Below are positions 1 through 8,372 of a DNA stretch of 52,027 nucleotides, piece after piece. The position numbers were made by a program, and so were the translations under genes. This stretch comes from Burkholderiales bacterium (GTDB lineage: Bacteria > Pseudomonadota > Gammaproteobacteria > Burkholderiales > Usitatibacteraceae), in assembly GCA_019634955.1 (NCBI GenBank), contig JAHCAK010000030.1, forward strand, positions 1-52,027, in the 5' to 3' direction. The notes beneath the pieces were generated by a model. It did no database searches and was not told where the DNA came from. It saw nothing but the letters and a program-made list of their open reading frames with translations. Within the stretch, counting starts at the first letter, position 1. Each line of letters opens with the position of its first letter.

Positions 1-1272
1 CGCGGCGTCTCCCTGGCCCATTTCGACGAGTTCAACGACATCGCCGACCACTGCACCATCTGCCACCGCTGCGTGAAGCCGTGCCCGGTGGACATCGACT
101 ACGGCGACGTGTCGGTGGCCATGCGCAACTTCCTGCGCGAGCAGGGCCGGAAGAAATTCGTCCCTGCCAAGACGGCGGCGATGGCCTTCCTCACCCTCAA
201 GGATCCGGCTACTCTCAAACTGCTGCGCAAGGGCATGATCGAGTGGGGCTACAAGGCGCAGCGCCTCGGCTACCGGCTGGCGAAGTGGTCGGGGCTCGCC
301 GGACGCAGCACGCGGCAGCCCGAAGCCACGCTGGGCCTGCCCTCGCTGCGCACGCAGGTCATCCACTTCATCAACCGGCCCATGCCGGGCAAACTGCCCA
401 AGCGCACCAGCCGCGCACTGCTCGATATCGAGGACGCCAGCGTCGTGCCGGTGATCCGCGATCCGCAGAGAGTCACCGAGGATTCAGACGCCGTCTTCTA
501 CTTCCCCGGCTGCGGCTCGGAACGGCTGTTCTCGCAGGTCGGCCTGGCCACCCAGGCGATGCTCTTCGAGTTGGGCGCGCAGACCGTGCTGCCGCCGGGC
601 TACCTGTGCTGCGGCTACCCGCAAACCGCAGCCGGGGAGGCCGACCAGGGGCGCCGGATCATCACCGACAATCGCGTCCTGTTCCATCGCCTCGCCAATA
701 CGCTCAACTACCTCGACATTCGCACGGTGATCGTCTCCTGCGGCACCTGCATGGACCAGCTGCAGAAGTACGAATTCGACAAGATCTTCCCCGGCTGCCG
801 CCTGCTCGACATCCACGAGTACCTGATGGAGAAGGGTGTCAAGCTCGACGGCGTGAGCGGTGTACGCTACATGTATCACGACCCCTGCCATACGCCGATG
901 AAGACGCATGCCCCGATCAAAGTGGTGAGCACGCTGATGGGCCAGCCGGTCGAGCGCAACGATCGCTGCTGCGGCGAGTCCGGGACGCTCGCCGTCGCGC
1001 GTCCCGACATTTCCACGCAGGTGCGCTTCCGCAAGCAGGAGGAGATGGAGGCAGGCGCGGCGCGCATCCGCGCCGGCGGTCATGCAGGCGAGATCGCGGT
1101 GCTCACCTCCTGTCCATCCTGTCTGCAGGGCCTGTCGCGCTATGACGATGACAGCGGTACGCGCGCCGACTACATCGTGGTGGAGATGGCCCGCCACCTG
1201 CTGGGCGAGAACTGGATGCCCGAGTTCGTGGCGAGGGCCAACCGCGGCGGCATCGAGCGGGTCCTGCTGTGA
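1..1272 (+). CDS. FAD/Fe-S oxidoreductase, C-terminal part (5' end outside window)
   Basis: The frame is open from the first base, so the true start lies upstream; the first GTG (73) falls inside a ferredoxin motif and cannot be the start. The 423 visible residues begin with a 4Fe-4S motif (C18, C21, C24, C28, then P29), followed by two CCG-type cysteine domains like those of HdrB/GlpC/LldE: C171 with C203-C204-G205, then a His-Asp-Pro-Cys stretch and C323-C324-G325. This is the electron-transfer end of a large membrane-associated or cytosolic dehydrogenase. In betaproteobacteria similar proteins carry an N-terminal FAD-linked oxidase domain and precede a HIT gene, as here. The substrate, a hydroxy acid perhaps, cannot be read from this portion. 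The stop overlaps the start of the next gene, which suggests translational coupling. Confidence 0.85.
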   Translation, partial: RGVSLAHFDEFNDIADHCTICHRCVKPCPVDIDYGDVSVAMRNFLREQGRKKFVPAKTAAMAFLTLKDPATLKLLRKGMIEWGYKAQRLGYRLAKWSGLAGRSTRQPEATLGLPSLRTQVIHFINRPMPGKLPKRTSRALLDIEDASVVPVIRDPQRVTEDSDAVFYFPGCGSERLFSQVGLATQAMLFELGAQTVLPPGYLCCGYPQTAAGEADQGRRIITDNRVLFHRLANTLNYLDIRTVIVSCGTCMDQLQKYEFDKIFPGCRLLDIHEYLMEKGVKLDGVSGVRYMYHDPCHTPMKTHAPIKVVSTLMGQPVERNDRCCGESGTLAVARPDISTQVRFRKQEEMEAGAARIRAGGHAGEIAVLTSCPSCLQGLSRYDDDSGTRADYIVVEMARHLLGENWMPEFVARANRGGIERVLL

Positions 1273-1706
1273 GCGGGGCCGTCCCGGGGTGTGAACTGTG
1301 CCATGGCGCGGGCGGCGCGCTCCTCTGGCAGAATGGCCTGTGCCGGGTCGTCGCCGTCGACGAGCCCGGCCTGCCGGGGTTCCTCCGGGTGGTGCTGGCG
1401 CGCCACGTGCGCGAGATGACGGACCTGCCCCGGGCCGACCGCGAGCGCCTGATGGCGATCGTGTTCGCGGTGGAGGCCCATGTGAGGAAGTCGCTGGAGC
1501 CCGACAAGATGAACCTGGCGAGCCTTGGCAACCTGACGCCGCACGTGCACTGGCACGTGATCCCGCGCTGGCGCGACGACCGGCACTTCCCGGCGCCGGT
1601 GTGGGCCGCGGCGCGCCACGAGGGCACCGTCCCGCCGGAACGCCTCGCGGCCGCCGCGCGCATGGCGACCTCCCTTCCCGCGGCGCTCGCCGCCTTCGCC
1701 GACTGA
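1269..1706 (+). CDS. HIT family nucleotide hydrolase
   Basis: A 145-residue protein with the histidine-triad signature H92-V-H94-W-H96 near its C-terminal half, preceded by an N-L-T-P stretch typical of HIT hydrolases. HIT enzymes cleave nucleoside phosphoramidates or dinucleoside polyphosphates such as Ap4A, with the central histidine as nucleophile; the substrate here is unknown. The GTG start overlaps the preceding stop (GTGA). Two early cysteines, in a Cys-x2-Cys-type setting near residues 6-9, could bind a metal as in some bacterial HIT proteins, but this is an inference. It is cotranscribed with the oxidoreductase upstream, an association common in betaproteobacteria and of unclear meaning. 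Confidence 0.88.
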   Translation: MSGAVPGCELCHGAGGALLWQNGLCRVVAVDEPGLPGFLRVVLARHVREMTDLPRADRERLMAIVFAVEAHVRKSLEPDKMNLASLGNLTPHVHWHVIPRWRDDRHFPAPVWAAARHEGTVPPERLAAAARMATSLPAALAAFAD

Positions 1707-1713
1707 GCGTCCC

Positions 1714-3327
1714 ATGGCCGCGACCCCCCCGAACAAGCCCGGCGCCGGCATCGCCTTCAGCGACGCCAAGGGCTGCAAGGAGTGGCTCGCGGGCCTGCCC
1801 CTCACCAACATCCCGCAGGCCCAGCAGTTCGTGCTGGACGCGCTGCGCGCGATCAACCGCGGCGAGCCCGGGGGCCTCGAGCGCCTGAAGTGCCTGGAGC
1901 TCATGCGCGACAAGATCGCCTTCCTGCAGGGCGAGCAGCGCTCGCGCTACTTCGGCAAGACGCTCCCGCTCTCGAGCATCGACCACGCCGCGTGGTCCAT
2001 CGGCCGCGCCCTCCTCGAGGAGATGGAGACGGGCTACCGCCAGTGCCTCACGCTCGCGGAAGTCGAGCGCGGCGAGCTCTCCCGGCACCGCGCCCTGATG
2101 ATGCAGCGCATCGTGCGCTACCTCGGCGCGCAGATGCTCTTCCACGCCATGGTCTACCGGCGCTTCGACCCGGCCCTCTGGCTGCGCCTGCACGAGCAGT
2201 TCGCCGCCGCCGAGCGCGACGGCTTCGCCGACGAGCGCGTGAAGGACAGCCTGGAGAGCGAGGACGGCGTCTCCAGCGTCCACGAGGCCTACGTGCACGT
2301 GGTCCTCACGCAGGCGGCCTACCTCTCGGAGATGACGGCGCCGCAGATGGACCTGCTCGAGGCGCTGCTGCGCATCTGGGCGCGCAAGGTGCGCGTCTTC
2401 GCCGACCCGCCCGTGGAGGCGGAGTCCGGCGCGGCCTTCCCGCTGGCGGTCGACTTCGCCAAGCCCATCGGCGCGCGGCCCCTGCACGCGGACGACCGCC
2501 GCCCCACGCACCGCGTCCTCGACGTGGAGGGGATCTCGCGGAGCATCCGCCGGCGCCTGAAGGGGCTGCAGGCGGGCGAGGAGCCGGTGAGCCTGGGGCT
2601 GCCGGCGGAGGCGAGCGCCATCGACACGCTGGCGCAGCTGTCGCGGCTGCACAAGCTGTGGTGCGAGGGCGCGCCGCCGCGCCCGCCGGCCAAGATTCCC
2701 GACGAGAAGACGGCCACGCTCGCCTTCGGCCTTCCCGAGATCCACTTCTTCGTGACCGGCGGCAGGGCCTTCGAGCAGCCCGACAAGGAGCGCGAGCTCA
2801 CCCGCCAGGAGAAGGACGACCTCGCGGTGTTCGGCAAGGTCACGGAGCGCACCCAGCAGCTGCGCGTGGCGGACTACAACTTCGAGCTGGAGCACTGGGG
2901 CGTGGTCGACGAGATGCTGGGCGCGTGGCGGCTGCTGCGGCCGGCGACCGCCTCCAAGGGGGTCGCGATCGGCCGCATCCTCGCCATGCGCCTGGGCGAT
3001 GCCGCGCCGTTCTTCCTCGGGCACGTCCAGGCGCTGGTGCAGGAGACCGACGGGCGCATCGTGATCACCGTGGGCCTCTTCCCCGGCAAGCCCGAGCCCA
3101 TCGCCGTGCGCGCCGCCGACTCGCGCGCGCGCCAGAGCCCGCAGTGGGTGCAGGCCTTCCGCCTGCCGGCGCTCGAGAGGCTGGGCGTGCCGGAGTCCCT
3201 GGTCCTGCCCACGGGCATCGGCTCGCGCGGGCGCGGCATCGAGGTCTGGGCGGGCGGGGCGAAGGAATCGACCGTCTACGAGGTCCTCGAGCGCGGCACC
3301 GACTTCGACCGCGTCACCGTCTTCTAG
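1714..3327 (+). CDS. Conserved hypothetical protein with possible PilZ-like C-terminal domain
   Basis: A 537-residue cytosolic protein with no signal peptide or membrane segment. The N-terminal ~330 residues look mostly alpha-helical, with no enzyme motif I recognise. Around residues 390-480 comes a beta-rich stretch of the form W..VDE..GAWRLL...G.AIGRI.AMR.GD....LG.VQAL, which resembles the PilZ-like barrel at the C-terminus of several uncharacterised proteobacterial proteins that carry helical N-terminal regions. The canonical PilZ RxxxR motif is not obvious, so cyclic-di-GMP binding is only a guess. It starts 7 bases after the HIT gene and ends 13 bases before a NodB-type deacetylase, so it probably belongs to the same operon. 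A role in envelope polysaccharide control would fit the neighbours but is not shown. Confidence 0.6.
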   Translation: MAATPPNKPGAGIAFSDAKGCKEWLAGLPLTNIPQAQQFVLDALRAINRGEPGGLERLKCLELMRDKIAFLQGEQRSRYFGKTLPLSSIDHAAWSIGRALLEEMETGYRQCLTLAEVERGELSRHRALMMQRIVRYLGAQMLFHAMVYRRFDPALWLRLHEQFAAAERDGFADERVKDSLESEDGVSSVHEAYVHVVLTQAAYLSEMTAPQMDLLEALLRIWARKVRVFADPPVEAESGAAFPLAVDFAKPIGARPLHADDRRPTHRVLDVEGISRSIRRRLKGLQAGEEPVSLGLPAEASAIDTLAQLSRLHKLWCEGAPPRPPAKIPDEKTATLAFGLPEIHFFVTGGRAFEQPDKERELTRQEKDDLAVFGKVTERTQQLRVADYNFELEHWGVVDEMLGAWRLLRPATASKGVAIGRILAMRLGDAAPFFLGHVQALVQETDGRIVITVGLFPGKPEPIAVRAADSRARQSPQWVQAFRLPALERLGVPESLVLPTGIGSRGRGIEVWAGGAKESTVYEVLERGTDFDRVTVF

Positions 3328-3340
3328 GCGCGGCCGCGCC

Positions 3341-4759
3341 GTGCCCCGCGTTGCCGTACCCGTCCTCGCCTACCACGCGATGAACGTCGCGGGGCCCGGC
3401 TACGGCGAGAACGACCACGCCGCGTTCGCCGCCGACCTCGAACTGCTCCAGGAACTGGGCGCGCGCATCGTGCCCCTGGCGGCCGTGGCCCGGGCCGCCG
3501 TCGAGGGTCGCCTCGACGCGCTCGCCGGCTGCGTCGCGCTGTCGCTCGACGACGGGGCGGACTTCGACGCCCTCGACGTGCCCCACCCGGCGTGGGGACC
3601 GCAGCGCGGCATGCTGGGCATCCTGCGCGACTTCCGGGCGCGCCACGGCGCGCACGCGCAGCCCGGACTGCACGCGACCGCCTTCGCCATCGTCTCGCCC
3701 GAGGCGAGGGTCGAGCTCGACCGCCACCACATGGTGGGCTGCGGCTGGTGGACGGACGGGTGGTGGCGGGATGCCGAGGCGACGGGCCTGCTCGCGATCG
3801 AGAGCCACTCGTGGGACCACAACCAGGCCACGCTCGCCACCACGGCGGCGCGCGCCCCGAAGGGCGCCTTCGACCTCGCCACGCGCGAGGACGCCGACGC
3901 CGAGATCGCGCAGGCGACGCGCTACCTGCGCGAGCGCCGGGGGCGCGGCGGCGACGTACTCTTCGCCTATCCCTACGGCCCGGCGAGCGACTACCTCGCG
4001 GACGAGTACCTTCCCGACGCCGCGGCGGGGCACGGCGTGTACGCGGCCTTCACCACCGACGGCGCGCCGGTCACGCCCGGCGCCTCGCGGTGGCGCCTGC
4101 CGCGCTTCGTCTGCGGCTGGCACTGGAAGTCGCCGGGGGAACTCGAGGCGCTCCTCGGCCGCTGCGGCATCCGGCGCCGCCGGAAGGGGTGGCTCGCGCG
4201 CGTCCTGGGTCGCGGCGGGTCGCCACCCCGGCAGGCGCCGCCGCCGGCCTCCCTGCCGTGGCGCGAGTGCCTGCGGGTCTGGGAAGTGAACGACGCGAGG
4301 GTGCTGGCGGGCGAGCTCTTCCGGCGCAGCTTCAACGGCCACGATGCGCCGGACTACCCCAGGCACTTCGTGCTGGTGCACTCTCCCGGGCCGGGGGCGG
4401 AAGCCGCCGCGCCGCGCGTGGTCGCCTACATGCACCACACGCCCTACGAGGGCGTGCACCTCGCCGGGGGCATGTGCGTGGACGCGGCGGCCTACCGCGC
4501 GATGCCCAAGGGGCTCTTCGAGCAGGTGCGGGCCGAGGGCGGGCTCGCGACGATCATCGCCCGCGAAAGCATCGCGATGCTGGGGGAAAGCCCGGCCGCG
4601 TTCGGCCACGTGGGCGAGCCGCGCGCGCGCGCCGCGGACCTGCGCGCGGGCTTCGTCGACACCGACCGTCCCCACCTCATGGTCGTGTGGCGCAAGGCCC
4701 TGCCCGAGGAGGAGAAGCGCCGCCTTGTCGATCTCGTGGAGGCGCTGGGGCCCTTCTGA
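3341..4759 (+). CDS. NodB-type polysaccharide deacetylase fused to a GNAT-like domain
   Basis: A 472-residue protein from a GTG start. Residues 1-280 form a carbohydrate esterase 4 (NodB) domain: D70-D71-G72 is the catalytic/metal aspartate motif, H156-S-W-D-H160 supplies the metal histidines, and an F-A-Y-P-Y-G motif follows. Residues ~305-472 are unlike NodB. They contain a V-V-A-Y-M-H-H strand, a G-G-M-C-V-D stretch and a closing V-V-W strand, an order reminiscent of GNAT acyltransferases. CE4 enzymes remove N- or O-acetyl groups from polysaccharides. There is no signal peptide, so it may act on cytosolic precursors or lipid-linked sugars. The next gene is a single-domain paralogue. No good ribosome-binding site is visible. 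The GNAT assignment is tentative. Confidence 0.75.
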   Translation: MPRVAVPVLAYHAMNVAGPGYGENDHAAFAADLELLQELGARIVPLAAVARAAVEGRLDALAGCVALSLDDGADFDALDVPHPAWGPQRGMLGILRDFRARHGAHAQPGLHATAFAIVSPEARVELDRHHMVGCGWWTDGWWRDAEATGLLAIESHSWDHNQATLATTAARAPKGAFDLATREDADAEIAQATRYLRERRGRGGDVLFAYPYGPASDYLADEYLPDAAAGHGVYAAFTTDGAPVTPGASRWRLPRFVCGWHWKSPGELEALLGRCGIRRRRKGWLARVLGRGGSPPRQAPPPASLPWRECLRVWEVNDARVLAGELFRRSFNGHDAPDYPRHFVLVHSPGPGAEAAAPRVVAYMHHTPYEGVHLAGGMCVDAAAYRAMPKGLFEQVRAEGGLATIIARESIAMLGESPAAFGHVGEPRARAADLRAGFVDTDRPHLMVVWRKALPEEEKRRLVDLVEALGPF

Positions 4760-4773
4760 GCCCCGCGACCGCC

Positions 4774-5637
4774 ATGGGAGACCGCCTCGCCGTCCCGGTG
4801 CTCGCCTATCACTCGCTGCACGCACCGGGGCTGGCCTACGGGACCAGCGACCACGTCGCGCTGGAGGAGGACCTGCGCACCATCCGGCGTCTCGGGCTGC
4901 GCGTTGTGTCCGCGCGCGCCGTGGCCGACGCGCTCGTCACCGGCGACCGCCGGGCGGTGCGCGGCCGCTGCGTGGCGATCACCTTCGACGACGGCCCCGA
5001 CACCGACTTCCTCGACGTGCGGCACTCGACGCTGGGACTGATCAAGGGCTTCCGCAGGATCCTGGCCGAAGCCTGGGGAGGAACCGCCCTGTGGCGCGCG
5101 CTCGCCGGGCACCGCGGCGCCGTCGCCACCTCGTTCGTCATAGCCTCGCCGGCCGCGCGCGCCGTCCTCGACCGCACCTGCATCGCCGGCCGGGGCGACT
5201 GGGGGGAGGGGTGGTGGCCGCTCGCCGTGCGCAGCGGCCTCTTCCACGTCGGCAACCACAGCTGGGACCACCTGCACCCCACGCTGCCGGAGGTGGCCCA
5301 CAGCGCCCAGGCGAAAGGCGACTTCCGCCAGGTGCTGTGCGCGGCCGACGCCGACGGCCAGATCCGCGCCGCGCAGGCCTACATCGAGGCGCGCGCGCCC
5401 AATCCGGGCAGCCGCCTCTTCGCCTACCCGTATGGGCACTGGAACGCGTTTCTCGCGGAGGAGTATTTTCCCGGGCAGCCGGCCGGGCGCGAGCACACGA
5501 TCGCCGCGTTCACGACCGGCGGCGGGCCCGTCACCGAGGCCACCGGGCGGTGGGTGATCCCGCGCTTCGTGTGCGGGGACCACTGGAAGTCGCCGGAGGA
5601 ACTCGAGCGCCTCCTGCGGGACGCGACGGGCCGCTAG
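4774..5637 (+). CDS. NodB-type polysaccharide deacetylase (single-domain paralogue)
   Basis: A 287-residue carbohydrate esterase 4 protein. T70-F-D72-D73-G74-P gives the catalytic motif, H162-S-W-D-H166 the metal ligands, and an F-A-Y-P-Y-G motif comes later. It shares with the upstream gene the opening V-P-V-L-A-Y-H, the Y-G-x2-D-H segment, the G-W-W region and the closing R-F-V-C-G-x-H-W-K-S-P block, so the two arose by tandem duplication with gain or loss of the C-terminal extension. Its motif 1 is closer to the family consensus than that of its neighbour. The ATG lies 14 bases after the previous stop. The likely reaction is deacetylation of an N-acetylated sugar polymer; the target is unknown. 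The stop TAG shares a CTAG with the convergent gshB stop. Confidence 0.82.
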   Translation: MGDRLAVPVLAYHSLHAPGLAYGTSDHVALEEDLRTIRRLGLRVVSARAVADALVTGDRRAVRGRCVAITFDDGPDTDFLDVRHSTLGLIKGFRRILAEAWGGTALWRALAGHRGAVATSFVIASPAARAVLDRTCIAGRGDWGEGWWPLAVRSGLFHVGNHSWDHLHPTLPEVAHSAQAKGDFRQVLCAADADGQIRAAQAYIEARAPNPGSRLFAYPYGHWNAFLAEEYFPGQPAGREHTIAAFTTGGGPVTEATGRWVIPRFVCGDHWKSPEELERLLRDATGR

Positions 5638-6578
5638 GCGGCCGCGGCGCGCTCGAAGGCGTCCATCAGGGGCTTGGCGGCGTTCTCGCCCGCCTGCTGC
5701 GCGATCTCGACGATGCAGGTGGGGCTCGTCACGTTGACCTCGGTGAGGAAGTCGCCGATCACGTCCAGCCCCGAGAAGACGATGCCCGCCTTCACGAGCT
5801 CCGCCCCCACCGTCTCGGCGATCTCGCGGTCGCGCGCGGAGATCGGCTGCGCGACGCCCGTGCCACCCGCCGCGAGGTTGCCGCGTGTCTCGCCCGCCTT
5901 GGGGATGCGCGCGAGACAGAACGGGAAGGGCCGGCCGTCGATCACGAGCACGCGTTTGTCGCCCTTCGCGATGGCCGGGACGAACTTCTGCGCCATGATC
6001 GTGCGCTCGGCCTCGCCCACCATCGTCTCGACGATCACGTTGCGGTTGGGGTCGTCGGCGCGCACCCGGAAGATCATCGTGCCGCCCATGCCGTCGAGCT
6101 TCTTGAGGATCGCGTCGCCGTGGCGCTCGACGAAGGCGTGGATGCGCGCGGGGTCGCGCGAGACCGTCGTCGGCGGCGTGAGCTGCGGGAAGCGCAGGAT
6201 CGAGAGCTTCTCGTTCCAGTCGCGCAGCGCCCGTGGGGCGTTCACGACGCGCGCCCCCTCGGCCTCGGCGCGCTCCAGCAGCAGCGTGGCGTAGTAGTAC
6301 TCCTGGTCGAAGGGCGGGTCCTTGCGCATCGCCACCAGGTCGAAGAAGGAGAGCGGCACCTCCTCGGGCGCGCCCTCGCGGCACCACGCGGCGTCGTCCT
6401 CGCCGACGGCCAGCGGCACGGCGCGGGCGGCGACGCTGCCCTCCTGCACGAAGAGGTCGGCCATGCCGAGCGCGTAGACCTCGTGGCCGCGCCGCGAGGC
6501 CTCGCGCATCATGGCGATGGAGGAGTCCTTGCGGGGCTTGAGCTCGGCGAGGGGGTCGAGGACGAAGGCGATCTTCAT
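5634..6578 (-). CDS. gshB: Glutathione synthetase
   Basis: A 314-residue ATP-grasp ligase that joins gamma-glutamylcysteine and glycine in the second step of glutathione synthesis, in the cytosol. It matches the GshB family end to end. The N-terminus reads M-K-I-A-F-V-L-D-P-L, followed by a K-D-S-S motif, a W-N-E-K-L substrate-loop region, an L-K-K-L-D-G-M-G-G ATP-grasp loop and a closing E-V-N-V-T-S-P-T metal/ATP motif. Length is normal for the family. The ATG overlaps the gshA stop as ATGA, so the two genes are translationally coupled in one operon. Its TAG shares a palindromic CTAG with the convergent deacetylase gene. Confidence 0.95.
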   Translation of the reverse strand: MKIAFVLDPLAELKPRKDSSIAMMREASRRGHEVYALGMADLFVQEGSVAARAVPLAVGEDDAAWCREGAPEEVPLSFFDLVAMRKDPPFDQEYYYATLLLERAEAEGARVVNAPRALRDWNEKLSILRFPQLTPPTTVSRDPARIHAFVERHGDAILKKLDGMGGTMIFRVRADDPNRNVIVETMVGEAERTIMAQKFVPAIAKGDKRVLVIDGRPFPFCLARIPKAGETRGNLAAGGTGVAQPISARDREIAETVGAELVKAGIVFSGLDVIGDFLTEVNVTSPTCIVEIAQQAGENAAKPLMDAFERAAAA

Positions 6579-7870
6579 GCGGGCTCGGGCTCCTCGATGC
6601 GCATCGCCATCTCCTCGACCTCGACCGCGGCGGCGAGCGCGGCCATGCGCGCGACCACGCCGTAGGTGTAGAAGCGGTTGGGCGGGTCGCCGGGCGCGCC
6701 GGCGCAGTCGGGCGAGTGGCAGTCGGTCTCGAAGGCGAGCGGGTGGAACGCCATGCCGGGCGCGTTGAGGTTCTCGTCCTTGCCGCGCGCGTCGTGCACG
6801 CGGTAGAAGCCGCCCACCACGAACTGGTCGATCATGTAGATCACGGGTTCCGCCACGGCGCCATCGACGTCCTCGAAGGTGTAGACGCCCTCCTGGATGA
6901 TGACCTCGGTGACGGGCTGGCCCTCCTTGATGACCGCCATCTTGTTGCGCGTCTTCCGGTTGAGGTTCCTCACGTCGTCGGCGCCCTTGACCGTCATGAT
7001 GCCCATGCCGTAGGTGCCGGCGTCGGCCTTCACGATGGCGAAGGGCTCCTCCGTGATGCCGTACTCCGCGTACTTCTCGCGCACCTGCGCGAGCACCTCC
7101 TCGACGCGCGCGGCGAGGCACTCCTCGCCGGACTTCGCGGCGAAGTCGACCTGCCCGCACTGGGCGAAGACGGGGTTCACGAGCCAGGGGTCGATGCCCA
7201 CCAGCTCCGCGAAATCCTCGGCCACGCCGTCGTAGGCCACGAAGTGCTGGCTCTTGCGGCGCGTGGACCAGCCGGCGATGAGCGGCGGGACGACCCGCTG
7301 CTCCAGCCCCGCGAGGATCGCGGGCACGCCGCCCGAGAGGTCGTTGTTCAGGAGCACGGCGCAGGGGTCGAAGCCGGCGAGCCCCACGCGGTTGCCGCGG
7401 CGCGCGAGGGGCTCGAGCAGCAGCTTCTCGCCGCCGGCCGTCTCGATCTCCGTGGGGCCGGCGAGCTCCGGGATGAGGCTGCCGATGCGGACCTCGAGCC
7501 CGGCGCCCTCGAGGATGCGCTTGAGGGTCGCGACGCTCTGCAGGTAGTGGAGGTTGCGGGTGTGGTTCTCGGGGACCAGCAGGAACTTCTGCGCGTCCGG
7601 GCACTGCTTGGCGATGGCCGACATCGCCGCGTGGATGCACAGCGGCATGAAGTCGGGGTTGAGGTTGTTGAACCCGCCCGGGAAGAGGTTCGTGTCCACG
7701 GGCGCGAGCTTGAAGCCGCTGTTTCGCAGGTCCACGGACGAGTAGAAGGGCACCTCGTGCGACGCGAAGCGGGAGCGGAACCAGCGCTCGATCTCCGGGC
7801 GGCGGTCGAGGACGTGCCGCTCGAGATCCTGCAGCGGGCCGGTGAGGGAGGTGGTGAGGTGCGGGACCAT
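6575..7870 (-). CDS. gshA: Glutamate-cysteine ligase, proteobacterial ATP-grasp-like type
   Basis: A 431-residue protein resembling the GshA type found in betaproteobacteria and acidithiobacilli, not the E. coli or plant types. Recognisable blocks are the N-terminal Y-S-S-V-D-L-R-N-S-G-F-K stretch, P-V-D-T-N-L-F-P-G-G-F-N-N-L-N, then V-K-A-D-A-G-T-Y-G-M-G and the closing F-Y-T-Y-G-V-V-A-R-M. It makes gamma-glutamylcysteine from glutamate and cysteine, the committed step of glutathione synthesis. I chose the ATG at 7870 because the family match begins there; the frame stays open upstream with arginine/proline-rich sequence unlike the family. It is first in a gshA-gshB operon, and a divergent promoter region of about 150 bases separates it from the DUF486 gene. 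Confidence 0.93.
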   Translation of the reverse strand: MVPHLTTSLTGPLQDLERHVLDRRPEIERWFRSRFASHEVPFYSSVDLRNSGFKLAPVDTNLFPGGFNNLNPDFMPLCIHAAMSAIAKQCPDAQKFLLVPENHTRNLHYLQSVATLKRILEGAGLEVRIGSLIPELAGPTEIETAGGEKLLLEPLARRGNRVGLAGFDPCAVLLNNDLSGGVPAILAGLEQRVVPPLIAGWSTRRKSQHFVAYDGVAEDFAELVGIDPWLVNPVFAQCGQVDFAAKSGEECLAARVEEVLAQVREKYAEYGITEEPFAIVKADAGTYGMGIMTVKGADDVRNLNRKTRNKMAVIKEGQPVTEVIIQEGVYTFEDVDGAVAEPVIYMIDQFVVGGFYRVHDARGKDENLNAPGMAFHPLAFETDCHSPDCAGAPGDPPNRFYTYGVVARMAALAAAVEVEEMAMRIEEPEPA

Positions 7871-7943
7871 GGGCGGCGGTGGGGGCGCCCGCCCTTCGCG
7901 TCGAGGGCGGGGCGTGGTCCCCCGGGCGGGTGTGCGGACCGGT

Positions 7944-7969
7944 AGTTTACCCCGGCCGGGTGATAAAAT
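7944..7969. promoter_or_regulatory. Divergent -10 elements of gshA (-) and the DUF486 gene (+)
   Basis: On the plus strand TGATAAAAT (7961-7969) reads as an extended -10 (TG-n-TAAAAT), about 50 bases before the DUF486 start. On the minus strand TAAACT (7949-7944) is a -10-like hexamer about 75 bases before gshA. No convincing -35 is seen for either. This AT-rich patch stands out in a very GC-rich intergenic stretch. Confidence 0.45.
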
Positions 7970-8018
7970 TCGCGCCCTCACCCCTCGCGGGCGGGGCCCC
8001 CGGGGCCGCGCGCCAGCC

Positions 8019-8372
8019 ATGACCTCCCTGCAGACCCTCGCCCTCACCGCCACGATGCTGGCGGCCTCGAACCTGTTCATGACGTTCGCGTGGTACGGGC
8101 ACCTGAAGCACCTGCAGGCGAGCCCGTGGTGGATCGCGGCCCTCGCGAGCTGGGGCATCGCGCTCTTCGAGTACCTGCTGCAGGTGCCGGCCAACCGCAT
8201 CGGCTTCGCCGGCGGCATCTCGCTCGCGCAGCTGAAGATCCTGCAGGAGGTCATCACGCTCGCCGTGTTCGTGCCCTTCGCCATGCTCTACATGGGCGAG
8301 GGGCTCAAGTGGAACTACCTGTGGGCCGGGCTGTGCCTGGTCGGCGCCGTCTACTTCATCTTCCAGGGCTGA
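8019..8372 (+). CDS. DUF486 / DMT-like small integral membrane protein
   Basis: A 117-residue protein with four predicted membrane helices, roughly residues 5-25, 37-55, 70-90 and 95-115. It carries the sequence signature of the DUF486 family: N-L-F-M-T-F-A-W-Y-G-H-L early, then E-Y-L-L-Q-V-P-A-N-R and L-K-I-L-Q-E-V-I-T-L. Length matches the family. The family is grouped with the drug/metabolite transporter superfamily, but no substrate is known. I chose the ATG at 8019 because the frame upstream encodes low-complexity arginine/proline sequence and crosses the likely promoter. The stop overlaps the mpl start (TGATG), which suggests coupled translation. Confidence 0.85.
   Translation: MTSLQTLALTATMLAASNLFMTFAWYGHLKHLQASPWWIAALASWGIALFEYLLQVPANRIGFAGGISLAQLKILQEVITLAVFVPFAMLYMGEGLKWNYLWAGLCLVGAVYFIFQG

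Noticed and set aside
73-90. GTG 73 as the start of the first gene
   Set aside because: It falls between the third and fourth cysteines of a 4Fe-4S motif, and the frame is open to the window edge, so the gene is truncated by the window.
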